A DNA stretch of 64,000 nucleotides from Halobacillus shinanisalinarum (lineage in GTDB: Bacteria; Bacillota; Bacilli; Bacillales; Halobacillaceae): assembly GCF_022919835.1 (NCBI RefSeq), contig NZ_CP095074.1, forward strand, positions 4,318,001 to 4,382,000, written 5' to 3'. The notes under the pieces were generated by a model. It saw only the letters and a list, made by a program, of their open reading frames with translations, made no database searches and had not been told where the DNA came from. The translations under genes and the position numbers were made by a program. This document shows, piece by piece, positions 36,150 through 45,555 of this stretch (its first letter is position 1; each line of letters begins with the position of its first letter).

Positions 36150-38528
36150 GTGGAAGCCATTCAAACGACAAATGATGTAAAGGTAAAAACGAGGCGATGG
36201 AAAAAAGCCTGCCTGATTTCTGCGATTATTGTGTTAGTGCTAGTAATTGGTACGATTATTTTTGTAAACGTTTACATAAATCGTGGTCTTCCACAGGTTT
36301 CAGGTGAAATTAAGCTTGAGGGTCTTAAAGAGCCTGTAACAGTTACAAGGGATGAAAGTGGTGTTCCCCATATATCTGCAGCCAATGCCCATGATCTGTT
36401 TATGGCACAAGGGTATGTCCAGGCGCAGGATCGCTTACTTCAGATGGAGCTTGCGCGAAGACAAGCGTCAGGAACTTTAAGTGAAGTCGTTGGTGAAGCA
36501 GCCATTGAACAAGATAAATACTTTCGAACCCTTGGGCTTAGAAGGGCGGCCGAAGCGTCACTACCTTTGTATTCAGATGAGGCGGTTCGAAGCTTAGAGG
36601 CTTTTGCTCAAGGGGTGAATATGTATATTGATAAGGTGGTTGAGGAAAATCGTCTTCCACCCGAATTTAAATTAATGGGGATTGAACCAGGTACCTGGCA
36701 ACCTGTTGATTCGCTAACGATTGGGAAGTATATGGCATTTGATTTAGGTGGTCATTGGGAGCGACAAGCTTTCAATTATTATGCTTTGGCCAAATTTCCT
36801 GAAGAAAAAGCACTCGAATTATTTCCGTCCTATCCGAAAGAGGCGCCTACAATTATCAATGAGTCTGAAGTGGTTGACGTGGCAACAAGTTTTCAAGATG
36901 CAGTAATCCCACCCGAATTCAATGGTAGTAACAACTGGGTATTAAGTGGGGAGCGGACTGAATCGGGCTTGCCGCTGCTGGCGGATGATCCGCACTTAGG
37001 CTTAGCGACACCATCGATCTGGTATCAAATGCATCTAGATTCTCCTGGGTATCAAGTGTCGGGGGTGATTTTTGCTGGAATTCCTGGGATCATCCTTGGT
37101 CATAACGAGGACATAGCCTGGGGTGTGACCAATGTTGGACCGGATGTACAACAACTGTATATTGAAAAAAGGAATCCAAATCGACCTGATGAGTTTCAAT
37201 TTGAGGGGAATTGGGAGCAAGCTGAAGTCATTCCAGAGCCTATCAAGGTAAAAGGGGAAGAGACTATTGATTACGAAGTTGTCGAAACTCGTCATGGCCC
37301 AGTTATTAGTGAGTTCGCTGAGCAGAGTGGTAAAGATAAGGTTCTTTCATTACGCTGGACTGCACTTGACCCGACAACTGAGCTTGAAGCTGTGTTAGAA
37401 ATCAATCGGGCCAGCAATTGGCAGGAGTTTGAAAAAGGATTAGAAAAATTTCTAGCCCCGGCTCAAAATTTTGTGTTTGCTTCAAAGGGCGGAACTATTG
37501 CATATAAAGCCAATGGGCGTATACCTATCTATGAAACTGAGGATGATGCACTGCTTCCTTTAAGAGGTTGGGAGGAAGAGGACGAATGGAATGGCTACAT
37601 CCCGTTTAATGAACTTCCTACTTTGGTTAATCCTGAAAAGGGGTATATCGCGACAGCAAATAATAAGGTTGTTAGTGAATCTTACCCTTATCATATTAGT
37701 CACAACTGGGCACAGCCCTATCGTTATAAGCGGATTGCTGAAATGATTGAAGGAAAGCAAACACACTCAGTCGAAAATATGAAGGATATGCAGTTGGATG
37801 TGAGAAACTTGCAAGCAGAAGAGTTTTTGCCATTTATGCTGGCCCATGTTGAGGAAGGGTATGGTGAGGTGGAAAAAGCAGCGGTAAACTTAATGGAGAA
37901 ATGGACGTATGAAGATGACTATCAATTGCCGCAACCTCTCATTTTTCATACGTGGAACACCAATATCCAAGCAATCCTATATAATGAGTCTATTCCTAAG
38001 GAGATGCGGGATCTTTTTCACGGGGCGGGGCAGACAACAGATGAAATGGTTAGGAGTGTTATCAATGGAGAAGAATCAATCTGGGTTGAGGAGGCAGGAG
38101 GCATCAAACATGTCCTGAATGAGTCTTTCTCTAAAACAATTACAGAGTTGACTGAACAGTATGGGAATACTCCAAGTGATTGGAGGTGGGGAGACGGTCA
38201 TGCTGTTGAATTTACTCACCCACTCTCAAGCATTCGTATCTTGGGGCGGTTTTTTAACCCGGGTGATCCTGTCCCTGTTAGCGGCAGCAGGGTAACAGTC
38301 AGGGCTGCTGGTTACAATGACAATGGTTTAGTGAATCATGGGGCCTCATGGCGATATGTTACTGACTTAGGTGAGCCGACTGAGGCCGAGCATGTGGTAG
38401 GGCCTGGGCAGTCAGGACATTTTCGTAGTGAATGGTATCATGACCAATTCAATGATTGGGTAGAAGGGGGTTATCATACAACAGATATGAATGATTTTAC
38501 AGGGGAAGAGTTACGCCTAACTCCATAA
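36150..38528 (+). CDS. Penicillin acylase family protein (peptidase S45)
   Basis: 792 aa, GTG start after GAGGGGGAGACC. N-terminal membrane helix at about residues 18-40. The S45/Ntn fold follows: VTVTRDESGVPHISAANAHDLFMAQGYVQAQDRLLQMELARR (chain A), then the autocatalytic site with nucleophile serine in NGSNNWVLSG (about residue 260). The B-chain blocks DDPHLGLATPSIWYQMHL, PGIILGHNEDIAWGVTN and HSVENMKDMQLD come after it. Expected to mature by self-cleavage outside the membrane. The substrate may be an N-acyl amino acid, an acyl-homoserine lactone or an antibiotic; it cannot be told from sequence. Confidence 0.9.
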   Translation: MEAIQTTNDVKVKTRRWKKACLISAIIVLVLVIGTIIFVNVYINRGLPQVSGEIKLEGLKEPVTVTRDESGVPHISAANAHDLFMAQGYVQAQDRLLQMELARRQASGTLSEVVGEAAIEQDKYFRTLGLRRAAEASLPLYSDEAVRSLEAFAQGVNMYIDKVVEENRLPPEFKLMGIEPGTWQPVDSLTIGKYMAFDLGGHWERQAFNYYALAKFPEEKALELFPSYPKEAPTIINESEVVDVATSFQDAVIPPEFNGSNNWVLSGERTESGLPLLADDPHLGLATPSIWYQMHLDSPGYQVSGVIFAGIPGIILGHNEDIAWGVTNVGPDVQQLYIEKRNPNRPDEFQFEGNWEQAEVIPEPIKVKGEETIDYEVVETRHGPVISEFAEQSGKDKVLSLRWTALDPTTELEAVLEINRASNWQEFEKGLEKFLAPAQNFVFASKGGTIAYKANGRIPIYETEDDALLPLRGWEEEDEWNGYIPFNELPTLVNPEKGYIATANNKVVSESYPYHISHNWAQPYRYKRIAEMIEGKQTHSVENMKDMQLDVRNLQAEEFLPFMLAHVEEGYGEVEKAAVNLMEKWTYEDDYQLPQPLIFHTWNTNIQAILYNESIPKEMRDLFHGAGQTTDEMVRSVINGEESIWVEEAGGIKHVLNESFSKTITELTEQYGNTPSDWRWGDGHAVEFTHPLSSIRILGRFFNPGDPVPVSGSRVTVRAAGYNDNGLVNHGASWRYVTDLGEPTEAEHVVGPGQSGHFRSEWYHDQFNDWVEGGYHTTDMNDFTGEELRLTP

Positions 38529-38549
38529 ACTTATAGTTTCGATAAAAGT

Positions 38550-38585
38550 AGGTGGTGACTCCTATCTTGAAGACACCACCTTTTG
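38550..38585. terminator. Bidirectional terminator
   Basis: AGGTGGTG and CACCACCT form a stem followed by TTTTG, between convergent acylase and nitroreductase genes. Confidence 0.75.
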
Positions 38586-38586
38586 A

Positions 38587-39324
38587 TTACCTTTTATTAA
38601 AGCCTTTCTTCTGAACTAAATCGGTTACATCCATACGCATTGGTTCAGAAAAGCGACGAATCATTTGCTCTGACCAGGTATCCTTACGGTTGTTTGTGGA
38701 ACGAGATTGGTAATAATCGGCGATTTCCTCATCGAACTGCTCCACGTCGCTTTCAAACGAAGGATATTCATTTTCAAAATAAATGGCTGATTGTGGCAAA
38801 CGAGGTTTTTTTTCGGGCTGGTGATCAGGAACACCAAGGGCCATACCGAACAATGGAATCACATGCTGAGGTAATCCAAGTATTTCGTCTGTTCGAGCCA
38901 AGTTATTACGTATACTTCCGAGGTAACACATGCCAAGCCCCATTGATTCAGCAGCAATCGCGGCATTTTGTGCAGCTAATGCAGCATCTATCGCTGAAAC
39001 TAAGAAATGCTCGCTATTCTCTAGGTTAGGCAGCATTTGTTGGTATTGTTTATTTGTAGCTTGTTGAATCGGTCTTTTTAAATCAGCACAGAAAATAAGT
39101 AGATGCCCATTTTGTGTGACGTGCGGATGCCCGCTGACTTCTGCCAGAGCTGCTTTCTTCGCTGGGTCAGTTATACCAATAATCGTGTAGGCCATCATGT
39201 AACTGGATGTTGAAGCTTGCTGGGCAGCGCTTATAATGGTGTGAATTTGCTCGTCTGTCAGCTTAGTGTCTTTAAATTCACGGATACTGCGGTGATTTAA
39301 AATGGTTTCAATGGTTGTATTCAT
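38587..39324 (-). CDS. NADPH-dependent nitroreductase / flavin oxidoreductase (NfrA-like)
   Basis: 245 aa. FMN-binding nitroreductase fold: NHRSIREFKDTKLTDEQIHTII at the N-terminus, QQASTSSYMMAYTIIGI, AIAAESMGLGMCYLGSIRNN and PLFGMALGVPDHQPEKKPRLP. The C-terminal extension (to DLVQKKGFNKR) is typical of the NfsA/NfrA1 group, which is NADPH-specific and acts on nitroaromatics, FMN or disulfides. The start at 39324 follows GGAGGGAACGTA. Confidence 0.9.
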   Translation of the reverse strand: MNTTIETILNHRSIREFKDTKLTDEQIHTIISAAQQASTSSYMMAYTIIGITDPAKKAALAEVSGHPHVTQNGHLLIFCADLKRPIQQATNKQYQQMLPNLENSEHFLVSAIDAALAAQNAAIAAESMGLGMCYLGSIRNNLARTDEILGLPQHVIPLFGMALGVPDHQPEKKPRLPQSAIYFENEYPSFESDVEQFDEEIADYYQSRSTNNRKDTWSEQMIRRFSEPMRMDVTDLVQKKGFNKR

Positions 39325-39469
39325 TACGTTCCCTCCATAAAACATAATCCATCAAAAGAATAACATAGGGGTTCCAGAAAATCCTTTCATATGCATTCTA
39401 AGGAGATAAAGGAATCTATACCATTGATGTAGAATTATTATTCATACACAGTTGGGTAGGTGGGCTCTT

Positions 39470-39820
39470 ATGATGAATGTTTATGATTTTGATTATTTTA
39501 AGACCAGAAAAGAAGTAAAAGAAACGATCAATAAAAAAAAGCGTATTTACGAGATTTATTTAACAACGGTGAAATTTGTTCATAAACACAGCCAAAGTAC
39601 ATATCATTACCCTGTAGAATACTTAACGACAAATGAGGAATTGAAAAAAATGTATAATGGGAACGAAGTACAGTTTTCGAAGGCATTTGATGATTTAATG
39701 CATTACTGGGGGATAAGCTTGGGGAGTAAAGAGGAAATATTCGAAAATAAAGCATTTAACAAATTTCCCACTATTGGGCATTTATGCAGTTTTATTGAGG
39801 ATAGAATAAAAGATTCGTAA
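39470..39820 (+). CDS. Hypothetical soluble protein
   Basis: 116 aa starting MMNVYDFDYFKTRKEVKETI after GTAGGTGGGCTCTT. Not recognised. Mostly helical and lysine-rich, with conserved-looking aromatic segments (TYHYPVEYL, LMHYWGISLGS, FPTIGHLCSFIEDRI). No membrane segment or signal peptide. It converges on a small membrane-protein gene 10 nt away. Confidence 0.6.
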   Translation: MMNVYDFDYFKTRKEVKETINKKKRIYEIYLTTVKFVHKHSQSTYHYPVEYLTTNEELKKMYNGNEVQFSKAFDDLMHYWGISLGSKEEIFENKAFNKFPTIGHLCSFIEDRIKDS

Positions 39821-39830
39821 GACTATAGGA

Positions 39831-40079
39831 TCATAGTCTTACAGCTCTTGCTTTCTTTTTATTAATCGCCCCCATATAAAGCTCAACGATCCCAATCCCA
39901 AACATAAATGGTCCAAAGCTGTAAGCAAAAAACGGACTGATTACGAGATGGAGCATGCCGGCAATGATGATCATTGGGTATGCTTTCTGTTTGAATGCAC
40001 GAAAGGACCAAAACAAGCTTAGAACAAAGATGATCAATAGAAGTGGGGAAAGCCACGTGAAGTGTTGAATCCATGCCAT
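39831..40079 (-). CDS. Small multi-pass membrane protein
   Basis: 82 aa with three hydrophobic helices (about 8-24, 33-50 and 54-72) and a basic C-terminus (NKKKARAVRL). The start MAWIQHF at 40079 follows TTGGAGGTGC with 7 nt spacing; an upstream in-frame ATG (40121) is less well placed. The family is not recognised. Confidence 0.65.
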   Translation of the reverse strand: MAWIQHFTWLSPLLLIIFVLSLFWSFRAFKQKAYPMIIIAGMLHLVISPFFAYSFGPFMFGIGIVELYMGAINKKKARAVRL

Positions 40080-40338
40080 ATAAAGCACCTCCAATACTGT
40101 AATAAGATAAGATAGTTTCATAATGGTATCACTTGGCAGAAGGAAGATTCAACAGCGAAAAACGTCTAGTTTTGCCGCTATGAAAACACAACTGAAGTTC
40201 GTTTAATACTCAAGCCGCCATGCTTTTTATTTAGAAGAATTTTGATATAATGATTCTGTAAAATATTGTAGAATGGTGTCAATATATCCGTGCCATTCGT
40301 CATATAGCTGAAAGACGGATTTTATAAGGGGGAGAACA

Positions 40339-42354
40339 TTGAAAAGAGCACTATTATTATTATTTTCTATTGTATTCATTTTACTTGCAGGCTGTTCCGA
40401 ACAACCAAATCCTGAAACAACCTTTAAGAACTATATGAAAGCATGGGGAGACCAAGAATATGAAAAGATGTACCAACTGCTTGGTGAAAAATCTCAGGAA
40501 CAGATTACAAAGAAAGAATTCGTCGAACGATACAAGTCAATTTATGAAGGTATTCAGATGGAAAAACTGTCCATTACATATCATTTGCCTGATGAAGAGA
40601 CCGAATATAAAAAGGAGGATACACCAAGCTTTGACTTTAATGTAAGTATGGAAACGCTGGCAGGGCCTGTTGAATTTTCGAAAGCAGCCAATCTCACGTT
40701 TAAAGAAAGCGATGAGTCGGAAGCTTGGGTGATGTCCTGGGATCCTTCAATGATATTTTCAGGTATGAAACAAGGAGATACAATATCTGCACAAGTCATC
40801 AAACCTAAAAGGGGAGAGATATTTGATGTAAATGGTAAGGGGCTTGCAATCAACGGCACAGTGTTAAATGTTGGTCTCGTCCCTGATTGGATGGAGGACG
40901 ATCGTGAGCAAGTAAAAGAAGAACTTGCCGAGCTGCTTAACCTATCTGTTGAAAGTATTGATGCGAAGCTTAATCAATCATGGGTGCAAGCGACTTCCTT
41001 TGTTCCACTCGTATCTATTCCTAAGGATAACGAAGAGTTAATGGAAAAAATTCGTCCCTTGAATGGTACAAAGTTTCAAGAGAAAAGTGCCAGGGTCTAT
41101 CCTTTAGGAAAGGCAGCTGCCCACTTAACTGGCTACGTAGGGTCCATTCAAGCTGAGCAGCTAGAGGAACTAAAGGATCAAGGGTACACTTCCACAAGCA
41201 GAATTGGTCAGACTGGCCTTGAGAGTATCCTTGAGGAAAAATTAAGAGGCACAGCTGGCGGAAAAGTTTCCATCGTCGACGGAGAAGGAAATCAGCGCAA
41301 AGTACTAGCTGAACAGGGAGCCGTAGACGGAGAAGATGTGAACCTTACGATCAATGCGGACGTGCAACAGTCTATTTATAATCAATTAAAAGATGATGCC
41401 GGTTCATCAGCAGCCATTCATCCGCAAACGGGTCAGGTGAAGGCCCTGGTTAGTACACCTGCTTATGATCCAAATGAATTTGTTTTAGGGATGACCTCAG
41501 AACGCTATTCTGAGCTTGAGAGTGATCCACAGAAACCATTAACGAATCGATTTAATAATACTTATGCTCCTGGATCAACGTTTAAGCCGATTACAGCTGC
41601 GATTGGTTTAGAAACAGGCACCATCGACCCATCAGAAGAAATGTCTATCCCCGATCGTTCATTCAGCAAAGAAGGCTGGGGCGGTTATTCTGTAACACGA
41701 GTAGAAAGTGCCAACATCGACAAGGCAGTAAATCTTCGTGATGCGCTTGTTCGTTCAGACAATATTTATTTTGCCCGTTCCACTCTCAAGATTGGTGAAG
41801 AGACCTTTTTGGAAGAAGCAAAGGATTTTGGATTCTCTGAAGAAATCCCATTAACTTATCCAATTAGTGCTTCACAAATAACGGATGAAAATGGGTTTAA
41901 TAAAGAAATCACACTAGCTGATACCGGATATGGCCAAGGCGAGGTTGAGATGAGCACATTGCATTTAGCTCTTACCTATACTCCACTTATTACAAATGGA
42001 AAGCTGCTTGATCCGGTTATGATTAAGGGAGAAGATGCGAGTGTTACCTGGCACGAGGATGTGGTGAGTGAGGACACAGCTAGCATTCTTCGGAAGAACT
42101 TAACGGAAGTCGTGAACAACCCTGAAGGTTCAGGATTTGAACCACAAATTGAAGAGCTAAATCTTGCCGGGAAAACGGGAACAGCTGAGTTGAAAAAGTC
42201 ACAAGATGCTGAGGGACAGGAAAATGGCTGGTTTATCGCATGGAATACCGATGATCCCCGTTTACTCGTTTCAATGATGATCGAGGATGTAGAAGGTGGA
42301 AGTTCTGATGTTGTTCCAAAAGTGAAAAATGTGTTTAAAGAACAGCTTCAGTAG
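40339..42354 (+). CDS. Class B penicillin-binding protein, PBP3/MecA-like lipoprotein
   Basis: 671 aa, the size of Bacillus subtilis PbpC (PBP3). Signal with lipobox LLAGC (Cys about 19), an N-terminal NTF2-like MecA_N domain (about 25-140: NYMKAWGDQEYEKMYQLLGEKS), the PBP dimerisation domain (to about 330), then the transpeptidase. Active-site motifs are STFK (Ser about 413), SDN in ALVRSDNIYF, and KTGTAEL. It cross-links peptidoglycan outside the membrane. The MecA-type architecture is associated with low beta-lactam affinity in some relatives, but affinity cannot be judged here. TTG start after AAGGGGGAGAACA. Confidence 0.93.
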   Translation: MKRALLLLFSIVFILLAGCSEQPNPETTFKNYMKAWGDQEYEKMYQLLGEKSQEQITKKEFVERYKSIYEGIQMEKLSITYHLPDEETEYKKEDTPSFDFNVSMETLAGPVEFSKAANLTFKESDESEAWVMSWDPSMIFSGMKQGDTISAQVIKPKRGEIFDVNGKGLAINGTVLNVGLVPDWMEDDREQVKEELAELLNLSVESIDAKLNQSWVQATSFVPLVSIPKDNEELMEKIRPLNGTKFQEKSARVYPLGKAAAHLTGYVGSIQAEQLEELKDQGYTSTSRIGQTGLESILEEKLRGTAGGKVSIVDGEGNQRKVLAEQGAVDGEDVNLTINADVQQSIYNQLKDDAGSSAAIHPQTGQVKALVSTPAYDPNEFVLGMTSERYSELESDPQKPLTNRFNNTYAPGSTFKPITAAIGLETGTIDPSEEMSIPDRSFSKEGWGGYSVTRVESANIDKAVNLRDALVRSDNIYFARSTLKIGEETFLEEAKDFGFSEEIPLTYPISASQITDENGFNKEITLADTGYGQGEVEMSTLHLALTYTPLITNGKLLDPVMIKGEDASVTWHEDVVSEDTASILRKNLTEVVNNPEGSGFEPQIEELNLAGKTGTAELKKSQDAEGQENGWFIAWNTDDPRLLVSMMIEDVEGGSSDVVPKVKNVFKEQLQ

Positions 42355-42358
42355 TTAA

Positions 42359-42412
42359 TAAAACACCTGGTTTTACTCTTATACAAAAGGGAGTAAAAAC
42401 TAGGTGTTTTTC
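42359..42412 (+). terminator. Terminator of the PBP gene
   Basis: AAACACCTGGTTTTACTC pairs with GAGTAAAAACTAGGTGTTT, followed by TTC, right after the stop codon. Confidence 0.85.
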
Positions 42413-42466
42413 TTTTGGAAAAGTCTGCTATAATAAGAATACTAAAACGTAAGGGGTTGATGTGTT

Positions 42467-42535
42467 ATGGCAAATGTATTTGCAGGTCTTCATAAAATAG
42501 TGCAATCATCAAATGGAGGGCACAGCAACTCATAA
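42467..42535 (+). CDS. Possible 22-codon leader ORF before rsgA
   Basis: ATG with AAGGGGTTGATGTGTT upstream, 22 codons and a TAA, ending just before the hairpin that masks the rsgA ribosome binding site. Whether it is translated is unknown; it may only mark the 5' leader. A TATAAT box lies at 42430-42435, but no good -35 is seen. Confidence 0.4.
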   Translation: MANVFAGLHKIVQSSNGGHSNS

Positions 42536-42537
42536 TG

Positions 42538-42559
42538 TCCTCCCATCTATTAGGAGGAA
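42538..42559 (+). promoter_or_regulatory. Hairpin masking the rsgA ribosome binding site
   Basis: CCTCC (42539-42543) is complementary to GGAGG (42553-42557), the ribosome binding site of the GTG start at 42564, with a 9-nt loop. It would hide the site unless melted. Confidence 0.55.
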
Positions 42560-42563
42560 TTCG

Positions 42564-43592
42564 GTGAATCAATTTTTTATTCATGATTACTTTAAGGATC
42601 AAGTAGAGGAAACAGCTCGGATTGGGAGAATTACTCGGACGGCTCAAGATATTTACACTGTTCGTACTGAAACGGACTCATATACGGCAACTGTTTCAGG
42701 TAAATTCCGTTATGATGCGGAAGTATCACAGGTGTGGCCAGCTATTGGTGATTGGGTTGTGTATGAACCTTTTGATCAAGACAAAGCGAGAATCGACAGA
42801 GTATTAAACAGGCGTACGGTTTTATCCCGCAAAGCGGCTGGGACGGGAAATGATGAACAAATTATTGCTGCTAACGTCGATGCAGTATTCATTGTAACTT
42901 CACTTGTTAAGGAATTTAATGTACAACGGATTGAACGTTATGTGATGCAAGTATATGAAAGTGGTGCAACACCAGCTATTGTCTGTACAAAACGGGATTT
43001 ATGTGATGATGTCAAGAATAAAATCACACAAATCGAGCGACATGCTCCAGGTGTACCCGTTTACACGGTTAACAGTCTTGATGGGAGCGGAATAGACAGG
43101 CTGGAACAGGAATTGATTGCCGGGGAGACGATTTCTTTAATAGGGTCTTCAGGTGTGGGTAAATCAACGCTCATCAATCGATTGTTAGGTGAGGCAATTC
43201 AGCAAACAGAACAAGTAAGAGAAGAGGATGGACGTGGCCGCCACACGACAACACATCGAGAACTATTTTCGCTTTCTAATGGAACGGTAGTAATCGATAC
43301 CCCGGGGATGAGAGAGTTGCAGCTTTTTGGAGAAAGTGCCAATGTCGATGCAGCCTTTTCAGATATTGAACAGTTAAGTTTGCAGTGCAGGTTCCGCGAT
43401 TGTTCCCATGACAAGGAGCCGGGATGTGCTGTTACGAAAGCAATCGAAGTAGATGAACTCCCATTCGCTCGTTTAAAAAACTATAATAAAATGCTCCGTG
43501 AAGTTGAACGATTGAACTTGAAGGATAAGTATGGAACGCACCGAACCAATCGAATTCTTCATGGTTCTAATGCTAAAAAGGGACAGATGTAA
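42564..43592 (+). CDS. rsgA: Ribosome small subunit-dependent GTPase A
   Basis: 342 aa, GTG start. Circularly permuted GTPase: an OB-fold N-terminus (about 25-80), then G4 (CTKRDL), G5 region, G1 (GSSGVGKSTLINRLLG) and G3 (DTPGMRE). The C-terminal zinc-binding Cys/His region is FRDCSHDKEPGCAV. It assists late 30S maturation. The usual Bacillus rsgA (yloQ) lies near prkC; no such neighbours are present, and the protein is longer at the N-terminus, so this may be a second copy. The ribosome binding site is sequestered in a predicted hairpin. Confidence 0.92.
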   Translation: MNQFFIHDYFKDQVEETARIGRITRTAQDIYTVRTETDSYTATVSGKFRYDAEVSQVWPAIGDWVVYEPFDQDKARIDRVLNRRTVLSRKAAGTGNDEQIIAANVDAVFIVTSLVKEFNVQRIERYVMQVYESGATPAIVCTKRDLCDDVKNKITQIERHAPGVPVYTVNSLDGSGIDRLEQELIAGETISLIGSSGVGKSTLINRLLGEAIQQTEQVREEDGRGRHTTTHRELFSLSNGTVVIDTPGMRELQLFGESANVDAAFSDIEQLSLQCRFRDCSHDKEPGCAVTKAIEVDELPFARLKNYNKMLREVERLNLKDKYGTHRTNRILHGSNAKKGQM

Positions 43593-43642
43593 GAAATGTC
43601 ATTCAAGGTCACTTGAATAAGTCTGTTTATATTATGAGAAAG

Positions 43643-43679
43643 AAGCTGACCACCTACTTTATAGGTGGTCAGCTTTTTT
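43643..43679 (+). terminator. Terminator of rsgA
   Basis: AAGCTGACCACCTA and TAGGTGGTCAGCTT form a perfect 14-bp stem followed by TTTT. Confidence 0.92.
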
Positions 43680-43836
43680 GAATAAACTATAACTCGATTG
43701 AGTTCTTTATTAAGATTACCTTTACTTTTTTTAGAGTTAGTTTGTCAGGATAGATTGTTACTACTTAGTTCATAATAAACGTTACAGTGCTTAAAAGTGA
43801 AGGCAGACAAAGATGAATGTAAGCGGAGGAACTTAT

Positions 43837-45060
43837 ATGAATAAAAAAAGATGGGATCTTATTGCTTTAGCATCCATACCACTAGTTATGACATTGGGTA
43901 ATTCCATGTTGCTTCCCGTGCTACCTATGATCGAAAAGGAGATAGGCATTTCTGCTTTTCAGTCGAGTTTAATCATAACGGTGTACTCAGTTGTTGCTAT
44001 ATTATTGATTCCGATAGCCGGTTATTTATCAGACAAAATCGGCAGAAAGAAAGTAATCATACCTAGTTTAATTATCACAGGGGCTGGGGGAATCGTTTCA
44101 GCTTATGCTGCATGGAAGATGGAAAACCCATATATTATGATTTTAGTGGGCAGATTTTTACAGGGAATTGGAGCATCTGGAGCTTTTCCTGTAGTTATTC
44201 CTACAGTAGGTGACATGTTCGATGATGAAAAACAAGTCAGTGAAGGATTAGGGCTGATTGAAACTTCAAATACTTTCGGCAAGGTACTAAGTCCAGTAAT
44301 TGGAGCATTATTAGCTGTTATCATTTGGTTCATCCCATTCGCCTCCATTCCCGTACTATCGCTTCTGTCAATCCTCTTAGTATGGAAGTTCGTGAAGGTG
44401 CCGAAAAACGAAGGAGAACAGAAGAAAACTCGTTTTTCAGACTTCAAGAAATCAATAAAAAAAGTTTTCCATGATAACGGACGATGGGTTATATCGATCT
44501 TTATAATCGGATGTATAAATATGTTTGTGTTGTTTGGATTTTTATTTCACTTGTCTTCCTTGTTAGAGGATGAATATAATGTGACGGGTGTGTACAAGGG
44601 ATTGCTGTTAGGGATTCCTTTACTGTTCCTTTGCATTGCCTCTTATATTAGCGGCAAGAAAATTGGTGAAAATAAAATCGTCATGAAATGGGCTATTGCC
44701 ATCGGAAATGCAGCCGCGGCTGCTTCGTTATTTTTCATAAAACATGATACGAATTTGGTCATGTTGCTTATCTTATTATCGGTTGCTGGAGTTGGGATTG
44801 GTTTATCTCTGCCTGGGCTTGATGCGTTAATCACTGAGGGTGTAGAAAAAGAGGTGAGAGGTACAGTGACTTCACTTTATAGCAGTATGAGATTTCTTGG
44901 AGTCGCTACCGGCCCGCCGGTCATTGCTATTTTAATGGAGAGGTATCCAGACGTACTATATATAAGTTTAGCTTGCCTAAGTATTCTTGCTGTGTTGGTT
45001 ACGTTATTTGCTATACGACCTTCTTCTGAGAAAAAATCCCAAGTATCAGTTGAACATTAG
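43837..45060 (+). CDS. MFS transporter (multidrug-efflux-like)
   Basis: 407 aa, 12 predicted helices. The N-terminus LASIPLVMTLGNSMLLPVLPMIEKEIG and the motif A loop IAGYLSDKIGRKKVII are typical of the DHA1 drug:H+ antiporters. The motif C-like FGKVLSPVIGALLA is in helix 5. The substrate is unknown. The start at 43837 follows AGCGGAGGAACTTAT; an earlier in-frame ATG at 43813 is unsupported. Monocistronic, with no adjacent regulator. Confidence 0.87.
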   Translation: MNKKRWDLIALASIPLVMTLGNSMLLPVLPMIEKEIGISAFQSSLIITVYSVVAILLIPIAGYLSDKIGRKKVIIPSLIITGAGGIVSAYAAWKMENPYIMILVGRFLQGIGASGAFPVVIPTVGDMFDDEKQVSEGLGLIETSNTFGKVLSPVIGALLAVIIWFIPFASIPVLSLLSILLVWKFVKVPKNEGEQKKTRFSDFKKSIKKVFHDNGRWVISIFIIGCINMFVLFGFLFHLSSLLEDEYNVTGVYKGLLLGIPLLFLCIASYISGKKIGENKIVMKWAIAIGNAAAAASLFFIKHDTNLVMLLILLSVAGVGIGLSLPGLDALITEGVEKEVRGTVTSLYSSMRFLGVATGPPVIAILMERYPDVLYISLACLSILAVLVTLFAIRPSSEKKSQVSVEH

Positions 45061-45555
45061 CATATCGGTGATTGATTGAACAGAATATTTCGACATGATT
45101 ATAAACTTTAATTGTCTTTGTTACAGGCTCGTCTACATTAAGTTCTGTGATTTATTACCTATTTCCTGACTTAGTAAAAGAGAAATCATTAATCTAATTC
45201 GATTTATGGGTTATTATAACTAATTTAGCTTATTGATGGGGAGAGTATGATAAAGAAACAGCCTACCCTGCAGCAGGCTAGTGCTTTAACTTCATTAAAA
45301 AGGTTACGCAGGAGGATGAGCAGTCATGTTTATATTGGTTATAAACGAGATCACTTCTGCTAGTGACAAGTAATAATGAAAAGACACTGTTTTTATGAAC
45401 GGTGTCTTTTTATATGGATGATGAATGGTAGTTTAGTCATGTAGTATAGATTAGCAAGCATAAATTTCTGACAATTAAAATAGTTCATACTATTCTTTTA
45501 TTTAATACTATATTCCTCTAATATAAGAAATAGATCATATTAAGGAGGAGTTTAT
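45061..45555. other. Long spacer with a possible short transcript
   Basis: No clear gene. A 38-codon frame (45247-45363) has GATGGGGAGAGT before its ATG and ends 15 nt before a terminator-like hairpin (45379-45412, AAAAGACAC with GTGTCTTTT). A 15-codon frame at 45327-45374 also has AGGAGG before it. Neither product is recognised. A small RNA or leader ending at the hairpin is possible. Confidence 0.35.
45379..45412 (+). terminator. Orphan terminator hairpin
   Basis: AAAAGACAC and GTGTCTTTT with inner GTT/AAC pairs and a T tract, in the long spacer before the M4 protease gene. Confidence 0.55.

Noticed and set aside
45327..45374. 15-codon frame with AGGAGG, considered as a second type I toxin
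   Set aside because: The peptide is not a hydrophobic helix with a basic tail, and no antisense promoter or paired mRNA ends were seen.
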